DNA from: JBBQYA01 sp031412335
Lineage (GTDB): Bacteria; Bacteroidota; Bacteroidia; Sphingobacteriales; Sphingobacteriaceae
Length of the DNA: 64,000 nt
Direction: 5' to 3'
Assembly: GCA_031412335.1 (NCBI GenBank)
Contig: JANOCT010000024.1
Coordinates: 62,001 to 126,000 of the forward strand
Numbering within the stretch: the first letter of the stretch is position 1; every line of letters begins with the position of its first letter. The notes below the pieces were generated by a model, which worked only from the letters and a program-made list of their open reading frames with translations, had not been told where the DNA came from and did no database searches. Below, piece by piece: positions 9,277-18,480 of the stretch. The position numbers were made by a program, and so were the translations under genes.

Positions 9277-11082
9277 ATGATGAAAAAATTAATTTATTCT
9301 TTTTTACTTTGTTTATTTAGCCTAACATCCGTTTTTTCTCAAAATAATCAGGAAGGTGCGTTAGCTAATCAGTATTTTGAAAATGCTGAATATGAAAAAG
9401 CAATTGCATTATATGACAAATTAAATCTAGACAACAACCAATATTACACGAATTATATTGCAAGTCTTACAGCATTAAAGGAGTTCGATAAAGCAGAAAA
9501 AATTATTAAGCGCCAATTAAAAAAGCGACCTACCGAACTACGGTATCAGGTCGATTTAGGCAAACTTTACCAAAAATCAGGCAACGAAAGTAAAGCAAAA
9601 AGCCAGTTTCAGAATGCAATAAAAATGCTGAAACCAGATCAGAATCAAATTGCAGCTCTTGCCACTTCTTTTTATTTGTCTGAAGAACCTGATTTTGCTA
9701 TTGAAACATATTTGGAAGGAAGGAAATTATTGAAATCACCAACTGCTTTTGTTTTTGAACTGGGAAGACTTTATGATCAAAAAGCAGACAAAACCTTGTT
9801 AATTGATGAGTATTTGAATTTATTGGAGAATAATCCTGAACAACTTTCCATGGTTCAGAATTACCTTTCGCAAAGTTTTATTGCAAAAAAAGATTTTGAT
9901 TTACTTAAAACTGCTTTGTTTAAAAGAATTCAAAAGAATGATCAGAATCCATCATTTTCAGCGCTATTAATTTGGCAATTTTTACAACAACGAGAATTTG
10001 AAATGGCTCTTATACAAACCATTGCCATTGATAAGCGTGAAAAGGAAGATGGAAGTGGAGTACTAGAACTAGCCAGATTACTAACAAATAATGAAGCGTA
10101 TGATGTGGCTGCCAAAGCATATCAATATTTAATTGATAAAGGCCCCAATTCATCTTTGTATTTATATGCAAAAATGGAAATTTTGAACGTGAAGAAAAGT
10201 AAAATAACTAAAATGAGTTATTCACAAGCTGATATTATTGCGCTTGAAAATGATTACCAAGTATTTCTGATAGAATTTGGCAAAAACACAAATACTGCAT
10301 TTGCTATGCTTGAGCTTGGAAAATTAAGAGCTGAATATTTAAATAAGCCGAAAGAGGCAATTAGTGTTTTAGAAGAATTGCTCACCATTAATGGATTGAA
10401 ACCGGTATTCGTGGCAGAAAGCAAAATTGAATTAGGTGATATTTATATTTTGGATGGTCAAGTTTGGGAATCTGCATTATTGTATGGTCAAGTTGATAAA
10501 GCATTTCGAGACGACCCAGTTGGTCAAATGGCACGTTTCAAAAATGCCCGCCTTTCTTATTTTACTGGATCATTTGATTGGGCCAAATCTCAATTAGATG
10601 TGTTAAAAGCAAGTACTACCCAACTTATTTCAAATGATGCCTTAAATTTAAGTTTATTAATTGCTGATAACACTGGAATGGATACAAGTACTGAAGCTTT
10701 ACAAATGTATAGCCGTGCAGAATTATTAAGCTTTCAGCATAAATATCTAGATGCATTAAAAACACTGGATAGTATTCCAGTTTTGTTTCCAAATCATAGT
10801 TTGCAAGATGATATATTGATGACAAAAGCTAGAATGGATGCTCGCCAGGGCAATTATTTACAAGCAATTGTCAATTATGAATTAATTGTTAGTATCTATA
10901 GTGAAGATATTTGGGCAGATGATGCATTGTACGAAATGGCTGTAATGCAACAAGAGAAATTAAATAATCCTTCAAAAGCAATGGAGATTTACGAGAAATT
11001 AATAACCTCTTTTCCTGGTAGTTTATATGTGGTTGATGCTAGAAAGAAATTCAGATTATTACGAGGTGATACGATAAATTAA
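9277..11082 (+). CDS. Exported TPR-repeat protein
   Basis: A protein of about 601 residues made of tetratricopeptide-type helical repeats. The open frame extends up to a TTG at 9205, but the ATG pair at 9277/9280 is preferred because it puts a normal signal peptide (MKKLIYSFLLCLF...VFSQ) at the N-terminus. Repeats run along the whole chain (for example ALANQYFENAEYEKAIALYDK near the start and ALYEMAVMQQEKLNNPSKAMEIYEKLI at the end). Periplasmic TPR scaffolds of this kind are common in Bacteroidota, often with roles in outer-membrane or secretion assemblies; no specific partner can be named. Its stop lies only four bases from the stop of the convergent lipoprotein gene. The 295-base upstream gap holds only a weak hairpin (9079-9114). 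Confidence 0.88.
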   Translation: MMKKLIYSFLLCLFSLTSVFSQNNQEGALANQYFENAEYEKAIALYDKLNLDNNQYYTNYIASLTALKEFDKAEKIIKRQLKKRPTELRYQVDLGKLYQKSGNESKAKSQFQNAIKMLKPDQNQIAALATSFYLSEEPDFAIETYLEGRKLLKSPTAFVFELGRLYDQKADKTLLIDEYLNLLENNPEQLSMVQNYLSQSFIAKKDFDLLKTALFKRIQKNDQNPSFSALLIWQFLQQREFEMALIQTIAIDKREKEDGSGVLELARLLTNNEAYDVAAKAYQYLIDKGPNSSLYLYAKMEILNVKKSKITKMSYSQADIIALENDYQVFLIEFGKNTNTAFAMLELGKLRAEYLNKPKEAISVLEELLTINGLKPVFVAESKIELGDIYILDGQVWESALLYGQVDKAFRDDPVGQMARFKNARLSYFTGSFDWAKSQLDVLKASTTQLISNDALNLSLLIADNTGMDTSTEALQMYSRAELLSFQHKYLDALKTLDSIPVLFPNHSLQDDILMTKARMDARQGNYLQAIVNYELIVSIYSEDIWADDALYEMAVMQQEKLNNPSKAMEIYEKLITSFPGSLYVVDARKKFRLLRGDTIN

Positions 11083-11086
11083 CAAG

Positions 11087-11482
11087 TTAACTACCATTGC
11101 AATGCGAATGTTGCAATTTCGACCTTACATTCCCTGATTTGTCAAAAGCTTCTAATGATAAATCTATGTCAAATGGATCATCTCTCCAAATCATAAAAAA
11201 TGTGTCTATTTCGAAAACGTTTTGTGATAATTCCTTTTTAATTTCTATTTCAGGTGTTAAAGCACCTTCTTCTATTAATTGTAAACTTACAGACTTCAAT
11301 TCCTTATTATCGGTAAATTTTATTTTCATGAAAATAGTATCGCCTAATTTATATTCAGCATGATTTTCAGGCCTAATTATCTCAATATTCGGTTTATCAT
11401 TATCTATTTCATCTTTTACGCAGGCATTTGTAATCAATACAAAGCTTAAAAGTACAATTTTTACAAATTTAGTATTCATCAT
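11087..11482 (-). CDS. DUF4625-like lipoprotein
   Basis: A 131-residue putative lipoprotein: the signal peptide ends in the lipobox ITNAC (Cys21). The rest is a single beta-sandwich-like domain starting DKPNIEIIRPENHAEYKLGDTIFM, the pattern of the Bacteroidota DUF4625 family and of other Ig-like domains that begin 'P.I....P......G..I.....'. Function is unknown; similar proteins sit in the outer membrane. It converges with the TPR gene with no room for a terminator between the two stop codons. Confidence 0.75.
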   Translation of the reverse strand: MMNTKFVKIVLLSFVLITNACVKDEIDNDKPNIEIIRPENHAEYKLGDTIFMKIKFTDNKELKSVSLQLIEEGALTPEIEIKKELSQNVFEIDTFFMIWRDDPFDIDLSLEAFDKSGNVRSKLQHSHCNGS

Positions 11483-11610
11483 TTAAATGTTTCGTTTCTA
11501 CTTTACGCATTAACAATGGCAAAGATATCTATAAATAAAAAAATAATTAAAAATCAATACTTAAAGCTAATTCAGGTTTTACCTTTTCCATAAAACATAT
11601 ACCTTGCACC

Positions 11611-11922
11611 ATGATTTTATATAATGTAACTGTAGTTGTAGAAGATTCTATTCATGACCAATGGTTAGAATGGATGCAAAATGTACATGTTCCGGAAGTA
11701 ATGGAAACCGGGATATTTTCTAGTTTCAAAATCTGTAAAATTCTTACTCCTCCAGAAGAAGGAACTTCTTATTCCTTTCAATATTTTTGCGAAACTATGT
11801 CACATTTTGAACGATATGATCAAGAATTTGCACCAGCCTTGCGAAAATCTGTTTCAGATAAATATGGAGACAAACAATTATCTTTCAGAACTTTAATGCA
11901 TATTGTAGATCAAAGTTTATGA
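11611..11922 (+). CDS. DUF4286 family protein
   Basis: A 103-residue soluble protein that matches the DUF4286 family of Bacteroidota: MILYNVTVVVED at the start, then HDQWLEWMQNVHVPEVMETG and a ferredoxin-like/dimeric alpha-beta barrel pattern ending RTLMHIVDQ. No biochemical role is established for the family. It overlaps the following rfbC gene by four bases (ATGA), so the two are translated together. Confidence 0.85.
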   Translation: MILYNVTVVVEDSIHDQWLEWMQNVHVPEVMETGIFSSFKICKILTPPEEGTSYSFQYFCETMSHFERYDQEFAPALRKSVSDKYGDKQLSFRTLMHIVDQSL

Positions 11923-12470
11923 AAATAGTAGAAGAAATTCTAAATGGAGTTTTAATTCTGGAACCTAAAATATTCAATGATGATCGTGGATATTTTTATG
12001 AAAGTTTTAGTACTGCATTTTTTAATGATCAAGGTATAATAGCAGATTTTGTTCAGGATAATCAATCATTTTCTCATAATGGTGCTTTGCGAGGTTTACA
12101 TTTTCAAAATCCTCCTTTTGCCCAAGGCAAGTTAGTTCGGGTAATTCAAGGTAAAGTATTAGATGTGGTAGTTGATATTAGAAAAGGTTCTCCAACTTTT
12201 GGCAAACATTTTTCTGCTGAATTATCTGCTTCCAATCATTTACAAATGTGGATTCCACCAGGCTTTGCTCATGGATTTGCTACACTTGAAGATGAAACCA
12301 TTTTTTGTTATAAATGCACTAACGTTTATAATAAAGCTGCAGAAGGTGGTTTATTTTGGAACGACAAAACGCTTAACATTGACTGGAAAATCGAAAATCC
12401 GATCATTTCTGATAAGGATGCTATTTTACCTTCATTTAATACCTTAGAATCTCAATTCATATTTCCTTAA
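11919..12470 (+). CDS. rfbC: dTDP-4-dehydrorhamnose 3,5-epimerase
   Basis: A 183-residue cupin enzyme that epimerises dTDP-4-dehydro-6-deoxyglucose at C3 and C5 in dTDP-L-rhamnose synthesis (cytoplasm). Diagnostic segments are DDRGYFYESF, the catalytic H61 in ALRGLHFQNPP, DVVVDIRKGSPTFG, the PPGFAHGF stretch and the Tyr in FCYKCTN. Length is normal for the family. The other rhamnose genes (rfbA, rfbB, rfbD) are not in the window, so this copy is separated from the rest of the pathway. It is coupled to the DUF4286 gene upstream and followed after 10 bases by an S9 peptidase gene. Confidence 0.95.
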   Translation: MKIVEEILNGVLILEPKIFNDDRGYFYESFSTAFFNDQGIIADFVQDNQSFSHNGALRGLHFQNPPFAQGKLVRVIQGKVLDVVVDIRKGSPTFGKHFSAELSASNHLQMWIPPGFAHGFATLEDETIFCYKCTNVYNKAAEGGLFWNDKTLNIDWKIENPIISDKDAILPSFNTLESQFIFP

Positions 12471-12480
12471 TTTTTTTATC

Positions 12481-14535
12481 ATGAGAAAAATACTATTTTT
12501 TAGTTTGATTGCTTTATTTATTTGCAGTTTAGGGTTTGCTCAAAACCGATTGACACCAGAAATGCTTTGGAAACTTGGTCGGGTTGGTGAACCTGCTTTA
12601 TCACCAGATGGAAACACAGTTGTATATAGTGTTCGGAATTTTAATTTGCAAGAAAATAAAGGAAACACAGATTTATATTCAGTTTCCGTAAATGGAGGAC
12701 CAGCTAAAAAATTGACTTCTTTTGCAGGAAATGAGGGCAATCCAAGATGGCGACCTGATGGTGAAAAAATTGGGTTTATTGCCTCAGAAGGTGGAACTGA
12801 TCAATTATGGGAAATGAACCCTGATGGTAGTAGTCAGCAAAAAATAAGTGCAATAGCTGACGGATTAAGCAATTTTAATTATGCAAAAACCGGAAACAGA
12901 ATCTATTTTACAGTAGATGTTCAAATTGCAAAAAAAACAAGCGATTTATATCCTGATTTGCCAAAAGCAAGCGGAAAATTAATTGATGGATTAATGTTCA
13001 GACATTGGAACCAATGGGAAGATGGTGCTTTTTCGCATGTTTTTGTTGCAGATTATGCTAACGGAAAAATAACTTCTACTCCAAAAGATATTATGCCTGG
13101 CGAAGCATATGATGCTCCATTAAAACCTTTTGGAGGAGAAGAACAATTAAATTTCAGTCCAGATGGAAACAAAATTGCATATACCTGCAAAAAACTATCG
13201 GGCACCGAATATGCAAAAAGCACGAATGCAGAAATTTATATTTATGATATAACTACAGGCAAAACTGAAAACGTAAGCAACGGAAATATTGGTTATGATA
13301 CTGAGCCACGATTTTCGCCAGACGGAAAAAGTATAATTTGGTTAAGTATGGAAAGGGATGGTTTTGAGGCGGATAAAAACAGAATCATTCAACTAGATTT
13401 TGCAACTGGAAAAAAAATAGATTTAACTGCTGGGTTTGATTTTACAGCCGGCAGTCCGTCATGGTCTGCTGATAGTAAAAATATTTATTTTGAATGTCCA
13501 ACTTTAGGTACGCATCAGATTTTTAGTTTAATAGTTGACAGAAGAAAAAAGATTTATCCATTTATTCAAATCACAAAAGGGCAGTTTGATATGGGTGGAC
13601 CGATAGTAGGTACTAAAAATGGAAAGACAATATTAATAAGTACCCAAAGTAGTATGGCTTCACCTCCAGAAATCTATTTGGTTGATTTGCAAAATCCAAT
13701 TCCAAAGGCATTAACTACTACAAATGCTGAAGTTTTAAATTCGGTAAAAATGGGTAAAATAGATAAGCGGATTGTAAAAACAAGCGATGGAAAAGATATG
13801 GTTGCTTGGGTGGTTTATCCACCAGATTTTGATCCGGCTAAAAAATATCCAAGCTTGTTAGTTTGCCAAGGCGGCCCTCAAAGTATGGTTAGTCAATCTT
13901 TTTCGTATCGTTGGAATCCTGAATTAATGGCGGCAATGGGATATATTGTTATTGCACCAAACCGAAGAGGATTACCTGGTTTTGGACAAGCTTGGAATGA
14001 TGAAATAAGTGGAGATTGGGGTGGACAAGCCATGACAGATTTACTTTCGGCAATTGATGATCTTTCTAAAGAACCCTACATTGATAAAAAAAGAATTGCT
14101 TGTGTTGGAGCAAGCTATGGTGGTTTTACCACGTATTGGATGGCAGGAAATCACAATAAACGTTTTCGAAGTTTTATTTCTCATTGTGGAGTTTATAATT
14201 TTGAGAGCATGTATGGAGGAACTGAAGAGGTATTTTTTACCAATTTTGATTTAAAAGGAGCACCTTGGGAATCACCTAAACCGAAATCTTATGAAGCTTT
14301 TTCGCCTGATAGATTCGTACGAAATTGGGATCGTCCTATTTTAGTGATCCATAATGAACTAGATTTCCGTGTACCACTTAACCAAGGCTTGGAAGCATTT
14401 TCTGCGGCTCAACTTCGAGGAATTGAAAGTAAATTTTTATACTTCCCAGATGAAGGGCATTGGGTTACAAAACCACAAAATAGTGTGCTTTGGCAACGGG
14501 TATTTTTTCAATGGTTGGAGGATACAATGAAGTAA
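12481..14535 (+). CDS. S9 family peptidase (acylaminoacyl-peptidase/DPP type), exported
   Basis: A 684-residue exported serine peptidase with a signal peptide ending GFAQ (about residue 21). A seven-blade-type propeller with repeated 'FSPDGK' strands (about 30-400) is followed by the hydrolase domain with the catalytic S545 in CVGASYGGFTTYW, the acid in NELDFRVP and the histidine in PDEGHW. Unlike the lipoprotein S9 enzyme at 7089-8981 it has no lipobox, and it is longer. It follows rfbC by 10 bases and ends before a strong terminator, so it is the last gene of the DUF4286-rfbC-S9 operon. Its role is likely peptide scavenging in the periplasm (family knowledge plus inference). Confidence 0.94.
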   Translation: MRKILFFSLIALFICSLGFAQNRLTPEMLWKLGRVGEPALSPDGNTVVYSVRNFNLQENKGNTDLYSVSVNGGPAKKLTSFAGNEGNPRWRPDGEKIGFIASEGGTDQLWEMNPDGSSQQKISAIADGLSNFNYAKTGNRIYFTVDVQIAKKTSDLYPDLPKASGKLIDGLMFRHWNQWEDGAFSHVFVADYANGKITSTPKDIMPGEAYDAPLKPFGGEEQLNFSPDGNKIAYTCKKLSGTEYAKSTNAEIYIYDITTGKTENVSNGNIGYDTEPRFSPDGKSIIWLSMERDGFEADKNRIIQLDFATGKKIDLTAGFDFTAGSPSWSADSKNIYFECPTLGTHQIFSLIVDRRKKIYPFIQITKGQFDMGGPIVGTKNGKTILISTQSSMASPPEIYLVDLQNPIPKALTTTNAEVLNSVKMGKIDKRIVKTSDGKDMVAWVVYPPDFDPAKKYPSLLVCQGGPQSMVSQSFSYRWNPELMAAMGYIVIAPNRRGLPGFGQAWNDEISGDWGGQAMTDLLSAIDDLSKEPYIDKKRIACVGASYGGFTTYWMAGNHNKRFRSFISHCGVYNFESMYGGTEEVFFTNFDLKGAPWESPKPKSYEAFSPDRFVRNWDRPILVIHNELDFRVPLNQGLEAFSAAQLRGIESKFLYFPDEGHWVTKPQNSVLWQRVFFQWLEDTMK

Positions 14536-14575
14536 AATTGATCGAATAGTTCCAAAATCATTCGATATACAATAA

Positions 14576-14610
14576 AAAACGACCCGATGAAGATCTCATC
14601 GGGTCGTTTT
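14576..14610. terminator. Perfect 15-bp hairpin terminator
   Basis: The arms AAAACGACCCGATGA and TCATCGGGTCGTTTT pair perfectly around the loop AGATC. The A and T tracts on the two sides let it work in both directions: it ends the rfbC-S9 operon on the plus strand, and could also stop minus-strand transcripts from the gene at 14690-15274, which finishes at 14690. Confidence 0.92.
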
Positions 14611-14689
14611 CGTTTTATAAGAAATTATAGAATAAGATTTTTAAATAATATCGTAGAAATTTCTAAGATATTAATATTGAACTCAAAGG

Positions 14690-15274
14690 TTAGTTAGTTT
14701 TTAACAATGAGTCCAACATTGCTTTTTCTCTTTCCTTCCAATTTTTTCCATTTGTTTTTTCCAAATGTTTTTCCATTTCGGAATTATAGAAGTGAACACC
14801 ATTAAAAATAGTACAACCAATGTTAACAGATTCATATCCAAACTTTTTTTGAACCAATTTTTCAATTTCTAGTTTCCTTTCCCAATTAATAGTAAGATCT
14901 GGTAAAATTAGCCCAACAACTATTATTTGCACTTTACCATTTTTAATATCTTCAACGGCGGTGAAATAGTTGAAATTTTCTTCTAAACCATAAAAATCTT
15001 TAGTCTTTTGCCATAGATATGGTAATGTAAAAAGGATAAATGCAATTGGTATTGTTATTATAATTCTTTGAATAAACATTTGCCTTTTGAATAAAAATAG
15101 GCCAAATAAAAGTCCAACTAACGATGCAAAACCAACAATTTTAAAAAGTTCTATTATTTCTAGATTCAAAAAAACTTCCAGTTGATTACTAAATGAATTA
15201 ACATTAATAAAAAAAGTAAATAGAAATAATAAAACTGCACTAATAATTACTAATAATTGTGTTCGACTAATCAT
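14690..15274 (-). CDS. Small membrane protein, FEKKY-like C-terminal domain
   Basis: A 194-residue protein with three predicted membrane helices (about 5-24, 42-62, 70-90) and a soluble C-terminal domain of about 85 residues. That domain (EIEKLVQKKFGYESVNIGCTIF, then YNSEMEKHLEKTNGKNW) resembles the FEKKY domain of uncharacterised Bacteroidota proteins; this match is from memory and needs a profile search. No function is known. It is a single gene between the 14.6-kb terminator and a divergent membrane-protein gene. Confidence 0.7.
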   Translation of the reverse strand: MISRTQLLVIISAVLLFLFTFFINVNSFSNQLEVFLNLEIIELFKIVGFASLVGLLFGLFLFKRQMFIQRIIITIPIAFILFTLPYLWQKTKDFYGLEENFNYFTAVEDIKNGKVQIIVVGLILPDLTINWERKLEIEKLVQKKFGYESVNIGCTIFNGVHFYNSEMEKHLEKTNGKNWKEREKAMLDSLLKTN

Positions 15275-15396
15275 ACTTTTTGCTAAAATTTATAAATCAT
15301 ATTAAAATACAAACTTTTCTTTTGGTCTATTTATCATAATTTATACTTCCCAATTTATACTTTAAATTCTTTATATTTAACTACAAAAAACCTCTA

Positions 15397-15837
15397 ATGA
15401 CAGAAGTAAGCAATAAACGCAGCTATAGCACATTTTTATATAGTTGTATAATACTTTCGGGCTTAAGTATTTTACCTATTGCCTTGCGCAACTATAGTTT
15501 AGCGAGTAACATTGTTCCTATTATTATACTTTGCCTTTGTGTATTAGCAATTATTATTGTTAGGCCCGCCTATTTAAATTTGCGAATAATTAATAATCAA
15601 TTAATTATAAACAATAATCCATTTACAGAAGACAATATTATTATGAATTGGAATGAATATGGAGGATATAAATTTGATCCAATTTCAAAAGGAACTGGTA
15701 GAAAAATAATATTTTTCAGAAATACCAACCTAGGTTTGATGCAAAGCAAAGAGTATCGAATTACACTTTTAAGTAAAGAGAAAGTTCATGAATTTGAATC
15801 ATTGCTAACAAATTTCAAAGCACAAACAGGTACTTAA
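15397..15837 (+). CDS. Small membrane protein with PH-like cytoplasmic domain
   Basis: A 146-residue protein of unknown function with two predicted membrane helices (about 12-30 and 36-54) and a soluble tail. The tail alternates beta strands (NLRIINNQLIINNNPF, IIMNWNEYGGYKF, RKIIFFRNTN) and ends in a helix, KVHEFESLLTNF, which looks like the bacterial PH-like fold (inference). It is divergent from the gene at 14690-15274 and convergent with the FAD oxidoreductase gene. Confidence 0.7.
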   Translation: MTEVSNKRSYSTFLYSCIILSGLSILPIALRNYSLASNIVPIIILCLCVLAIIIVRPAYLNLRIINNQLIINNNPFTEDNIIMNWNEYGGYKFDPISKGTGRKIIFFRNTNLGLMQSKEYRITLLSKEKVHEFESLLTNFKAQTGT

Positions 15838-15870
15838 AATTAAACTATAAACAAAAGTTATTTTGTGACT

Positions 15871-17073
15871 TTATCGTTCAAAAGAAAACAACTCAGCATC
15901 TGAATTTGATTTTCCTTTAATTAAATCTGTAATTATTTCTGCAGCAATTAAACTAAAAGTAATTCCATTACCACCAAAACCTAATGCAAAATAACTATTA
16001 GGATATTTTTTATTCGTTCCAATATAAGGAAGGCCATCTTTAGTACTTCCAAAAGTACCAGCCCAGCAAAATTCTGGTTTAAAAGGAATTGATGGAAATA
16101 TTTTATTAAAATCCGAAACTAATTTTTTTGTTTTACTTTCTAATTGGCTACTTCTCAAATTCGGATTATTATATTTCGTGTCACGTCCACCAATTAAGAG
16201 TCTGTTGTCATTAGTGGTTCTCATATATAAATATGGATTTGCAGTATTCCAAATCAATACTTCGTCTTTCCAAAAGGCAGATTTATCATTAAATTGTTCA
16301 CTTACACACGCAAAAGTTGTATTTAGATTTACAATTTTTTTATTCAGCATTTCACTTACTTCATAACCTGTTGCATAAATTATTTTTTTTGCTTGAATGA
16401 TAAATCCATTTTCGGTTTTAATTTCAAGACCATTATTTATATGCTTTACGGTACTTGCACCAGTACGATCAAATACTTTTAAGCCTTTTTTAATGGCATA
16501 TTGATGCAAGAAATGCGTTAATTGAAATGCATTTGTTGTTGCTCCTTTGTCTGACAAAATTGCTCCGCTTGCTTTAAAATTAAACCCTGAATTAATTTCA
16601 TCGCTTGCTAAATAATTTACAGGAAAACCTGCTTTTTTTCTGGCCTCGTATTCTTTTTTTAAGAAATTAACATCGCCTTTTTTTGCAGCATAGTACAAAC
16701 TTTTTTTCGATTCAAAATCTTTTAATCCGATTTTTTTTGCAATAATTTCCAGCTTATCTATTGATTGAGAACATAAAGAATATGCCCTGCGTGCATTATC
16801 TTCCCCGATTTTCTTAATCAACTCAATTAAGGGTTCGTCAATTTCGTATTGCAAAAGTGATGTGCTAGCGCATGTACTTCCTAAGCCAATACTTCTTGAA
16901 TCTAAAACAACGCACTTAATATTTGCTTCAGTTAAATGATATGCTGCTAAGGCTCCTGAAATACCACCTCCAAGAATGACTACATCTGTCTCTAAGTTTG
17001 AATTTAATTTAGGATAATGAAAAGGTAATCCATCTTTTATTAACCAAAAAGGATAGCCAGAAGTTAAGTCCAT
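15871..17073 (-). CDS. FAD-dependent oxidoreductase (DAO family)
   Basis: A 400-residue flavoprotein of the D-amino-acid oxidase/glycine oxidase superfamily. The Rossmann dinucleotide motif VVILGGGISGALAAYHL lies at about residues 30-46, after a short N-terminal extension, and the second FAD contact ALGFGGNGITFSLIAAE lies near the C-terminus. The middle part has the substrate-cap pattern GASTVKHINNGLEIKTENG. The true substrate is unknown; amino acids or amines are typical. It is monocistronic or paired with the DUF2461 gene 67 bases upstream. A second, clearly different DAO-family gene is at 45172-46320. Confidence 0.9.
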   Translation of the reverse strand: MDLTSGYPFWLIKDGLPFHYPKLNSNLETDVVILGGGISGALAAYHLTEANIKCVVLDSRSIGLGSTCASTSLLQYEIDEPLIELIKKIGEDNARRAYSLCSQSIDKLEIIAKKIGLKDFESKKSLYYAAKKGDVNFLKKEYEARKKAGFPVNYLASDEINSGFNFKASGAILSDKGATTNAFQLTHFLHQYAIKKGLKVFDRTGASTVKHINNGLEIKTENGFIIQAKKIIYATGYEVSEMLNKKIVNLNTTFACVSEQFNDKSAFWKDEVLIWNTANPYLYMRTTNDNRLLIGGRDTKYNNPNLRSSQLESKTKKLVSDFNKIFPSIPFKPEFCWAGTFGSTKDGLPYIGTNKKYPNSYFALGFGGNGITFSLIAAEIITDLIKGKSNSDAELFSFER

Positions 17074-17140
17074 TTTTTTTCTTTGGTTAATTCAATTGCT
17101 ATTCCAAACGGAAAACGAACCAGAAAAATTAAATAAAATA

Positions 17141-17800
17141 TTAACGAACTGCTTCTTGCAAAAAATTATTTAATGGATATAATTCTTTCCAGATTTCAGA
17201 AATCTTTTCTGCAGCAGATTTATTCATCAGAAACGAATCTTTAAATGGATGCGAAACCGTAAAACTTTTCAATTTTAGTAATTCTATTTCAGGGTGTTGA
17301 GCATCAAAACCCTTTGGTGAGGTTTTCAATTTATCTTCAGCGCTTAATTCCCCATAAGTTTCTCGAAATGATTTTTTTTCTAGAATGGATTTAAAATCTG
17401 CTGAGTTATAATCAATTTCTTGGCGAATTTTTTTAAGATCTTCGGCTTCAGGCATCCAATATCCTCCTGCAGCAAATGATGCTCCAGGCTGAATATGAAG
17501 ATAATAACAGGCTCCTGTTCCTTTTTTGCCTTGAGGCCCGATTATAATTCCAATATTAGTTTTGTATGGTGTTTTATTTTTACTGAAACGAATATCTCGA
17601 TAAATTCTACTTTGGCAAGATGCAGCAGTGGTATTTATTAAGGAAACATCAAACGCTTTCATTAAATCCAATAATTCAATGGTGAACTCCAAGACATTTA
17701 TTTTAGCCAAATCGTGCCTTTTCTTATTTTCTAGAAACCATTCTCGATTATTATTTTCTGCAATATCAGTCAAAAACTCAAAGGTTGATTTGTGAATCAT
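17141..17800 (-). CDS. DUF2461 domain-containing protein
   Basis: A 219-residue soluble protein of the DUF2461 (TIGR02453) family. Typical features are the start FEFLTDIAENNNREWFLENK, then RIYRDIRFSKNKTPYKTNIG and ACYYLHIQPGASFAAGGYWMPE. Its biochemical role is not established. It lies 6 bases after DUF983 on the same strand and may therefore be read from the oxidase-assembly operon, though it need not share its function. Confidence 0.9.
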   Translation of the reverse strand: MIHKSTFEFLTDIAENNNREWFLENKKRHDLAKINVLEFTIELLDLMKAFDVSLINTTAASCQSRIYRDIRFSKNKTPYKTNIGIIIGPQGKKGTGACYYLHIQPGASFAAGGYWMPEAEDLKKIRQEIDYNSADFKSILEKKSFRETYGELSAEDKLKTSPKGFDAQHPEIELLKLKSFTVSHPFKDSFLMNKSAAEKISEIWKELYPLNNFLQEAVR

Positions 17801-17806
17801 AAAGAA

Positions 17807-18196
17807 TTAATTGGCCGATTGAAAACGTTGGTCATATTTTACTCCACCAAAATAATGGAGCATTAATGATCTAGCATATCTAAAATTGAAAGGGAGAAAA
17901 AATAAAATTCCACCAACTATAACTAAACAATAGGTCAATGGAGGTGGATCATTTAAAAAAATAAAGGTAAGTACTCCAATAATAAAACTTTGACCAACAT
18001 TAAATGCATAGCTAACATACATTGCTCCCCAAAAAAATCCCATTTCCACTTCGTATTTCAGTCCGCAAACTGGACAAAACTGATACATTTTATTGAAATC
18101 AATTAAATTGTATAAAGGTTTTTTGAACATTTTACCTTTTCTGCATCTCGGACATTTACAGCTTAAAACCGCACTAAATTTAGAGGGTATTGCCAT
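17807..18196 (-). CDS. DUF983 family membrane protein
   Basis: A 129-residue protein of the DUF983 family. The N-terminal zinc-ribbon-like part has CKCPRCRKGKMF (about 13-24) and a second pair, CPVCGLKYE (about 41-49), followed by two membrane helices. DUF983 genes are often found beside cytochrome oxidase genes in Bacteroidota and Alphaproteobacteria; the role is unknown. Here it is the next-to-last gene of the minus-strand run that begins with ctaA, 3 bases downstream of the CPMC membrane protein. The four-cysteine site could bind zinc or another metal (inference). Confidence 0.9.
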   Translation of the reverse strand: MAIPSKFSAVLSCKCPRCRKGKMFKKPLYNLIDFNKMYQFCPVCGLKYEVEMGFFWGAMYVSYAFNVGQSFIIGVLTFIFLNDPPPLTYCLVIVGGILFFLPFNFRYARSLMLHYFGGVKYDQRFQSAN

Positions 18197-18199
18197 TTT

Positions 18200-18478
18200 T
18201 TAATTTAAATTAATTGGTTCATTCCGAATATCAATCGGAATATTTTTTCTGCGGTAATTTTTATACCAAACCCAACCTACTCCGCCCACAACAAGATAAG
18301 GAGCAGCTAATAAATACAATATTCCATTATTTAATCCTCTTGCTCTATTATTACCTTCACGCATAGAGGATTCAATTGAAGCTTTACACATCGGACATTG
18401 TGCATTTGCATTAAAAGTTGCAAACATAGAAGCTAAAAAAAACAAAGTTGCAATTAATATTGAACGAAATGACTTCAT
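18200..18478 (-). CDS. Exported CPMC mini-membrane protein in oxidase assembly operon
   Basis: A 92-residue protein of unknown function. I chose the ATG at 18478 because it gives a signal peptide (residues 1-27, ending NANAQ) and leaves a 2-base gap to the DUF420 gene; the longer frame reads into that gene. Right after the predicted cleavage site the mature protein begins with C28-P-M-C31, followed by about 20 polar residues, one membrane helix (about 50-68) and a basic tail. The layout (periplasmic CxxC at the extreme mature N-terminus, membrane anchor) and its place between DUF420/CtaM and DUF983, downstream of SCO, suggest copper or thiol handling in oxidase assembly (inference). Not recognised as a named family. 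Confidence 0.8.
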   Translation of the reverse strand: MKSFRSILIATLFFLASMFATFNANAQCPMCKASIESSMREGNNRARGLNNGILYLLAAPYLVVGGVGWVWYKNYRRKNIPIDIRNEPINLN

Positions 18479-18480
18479 AA

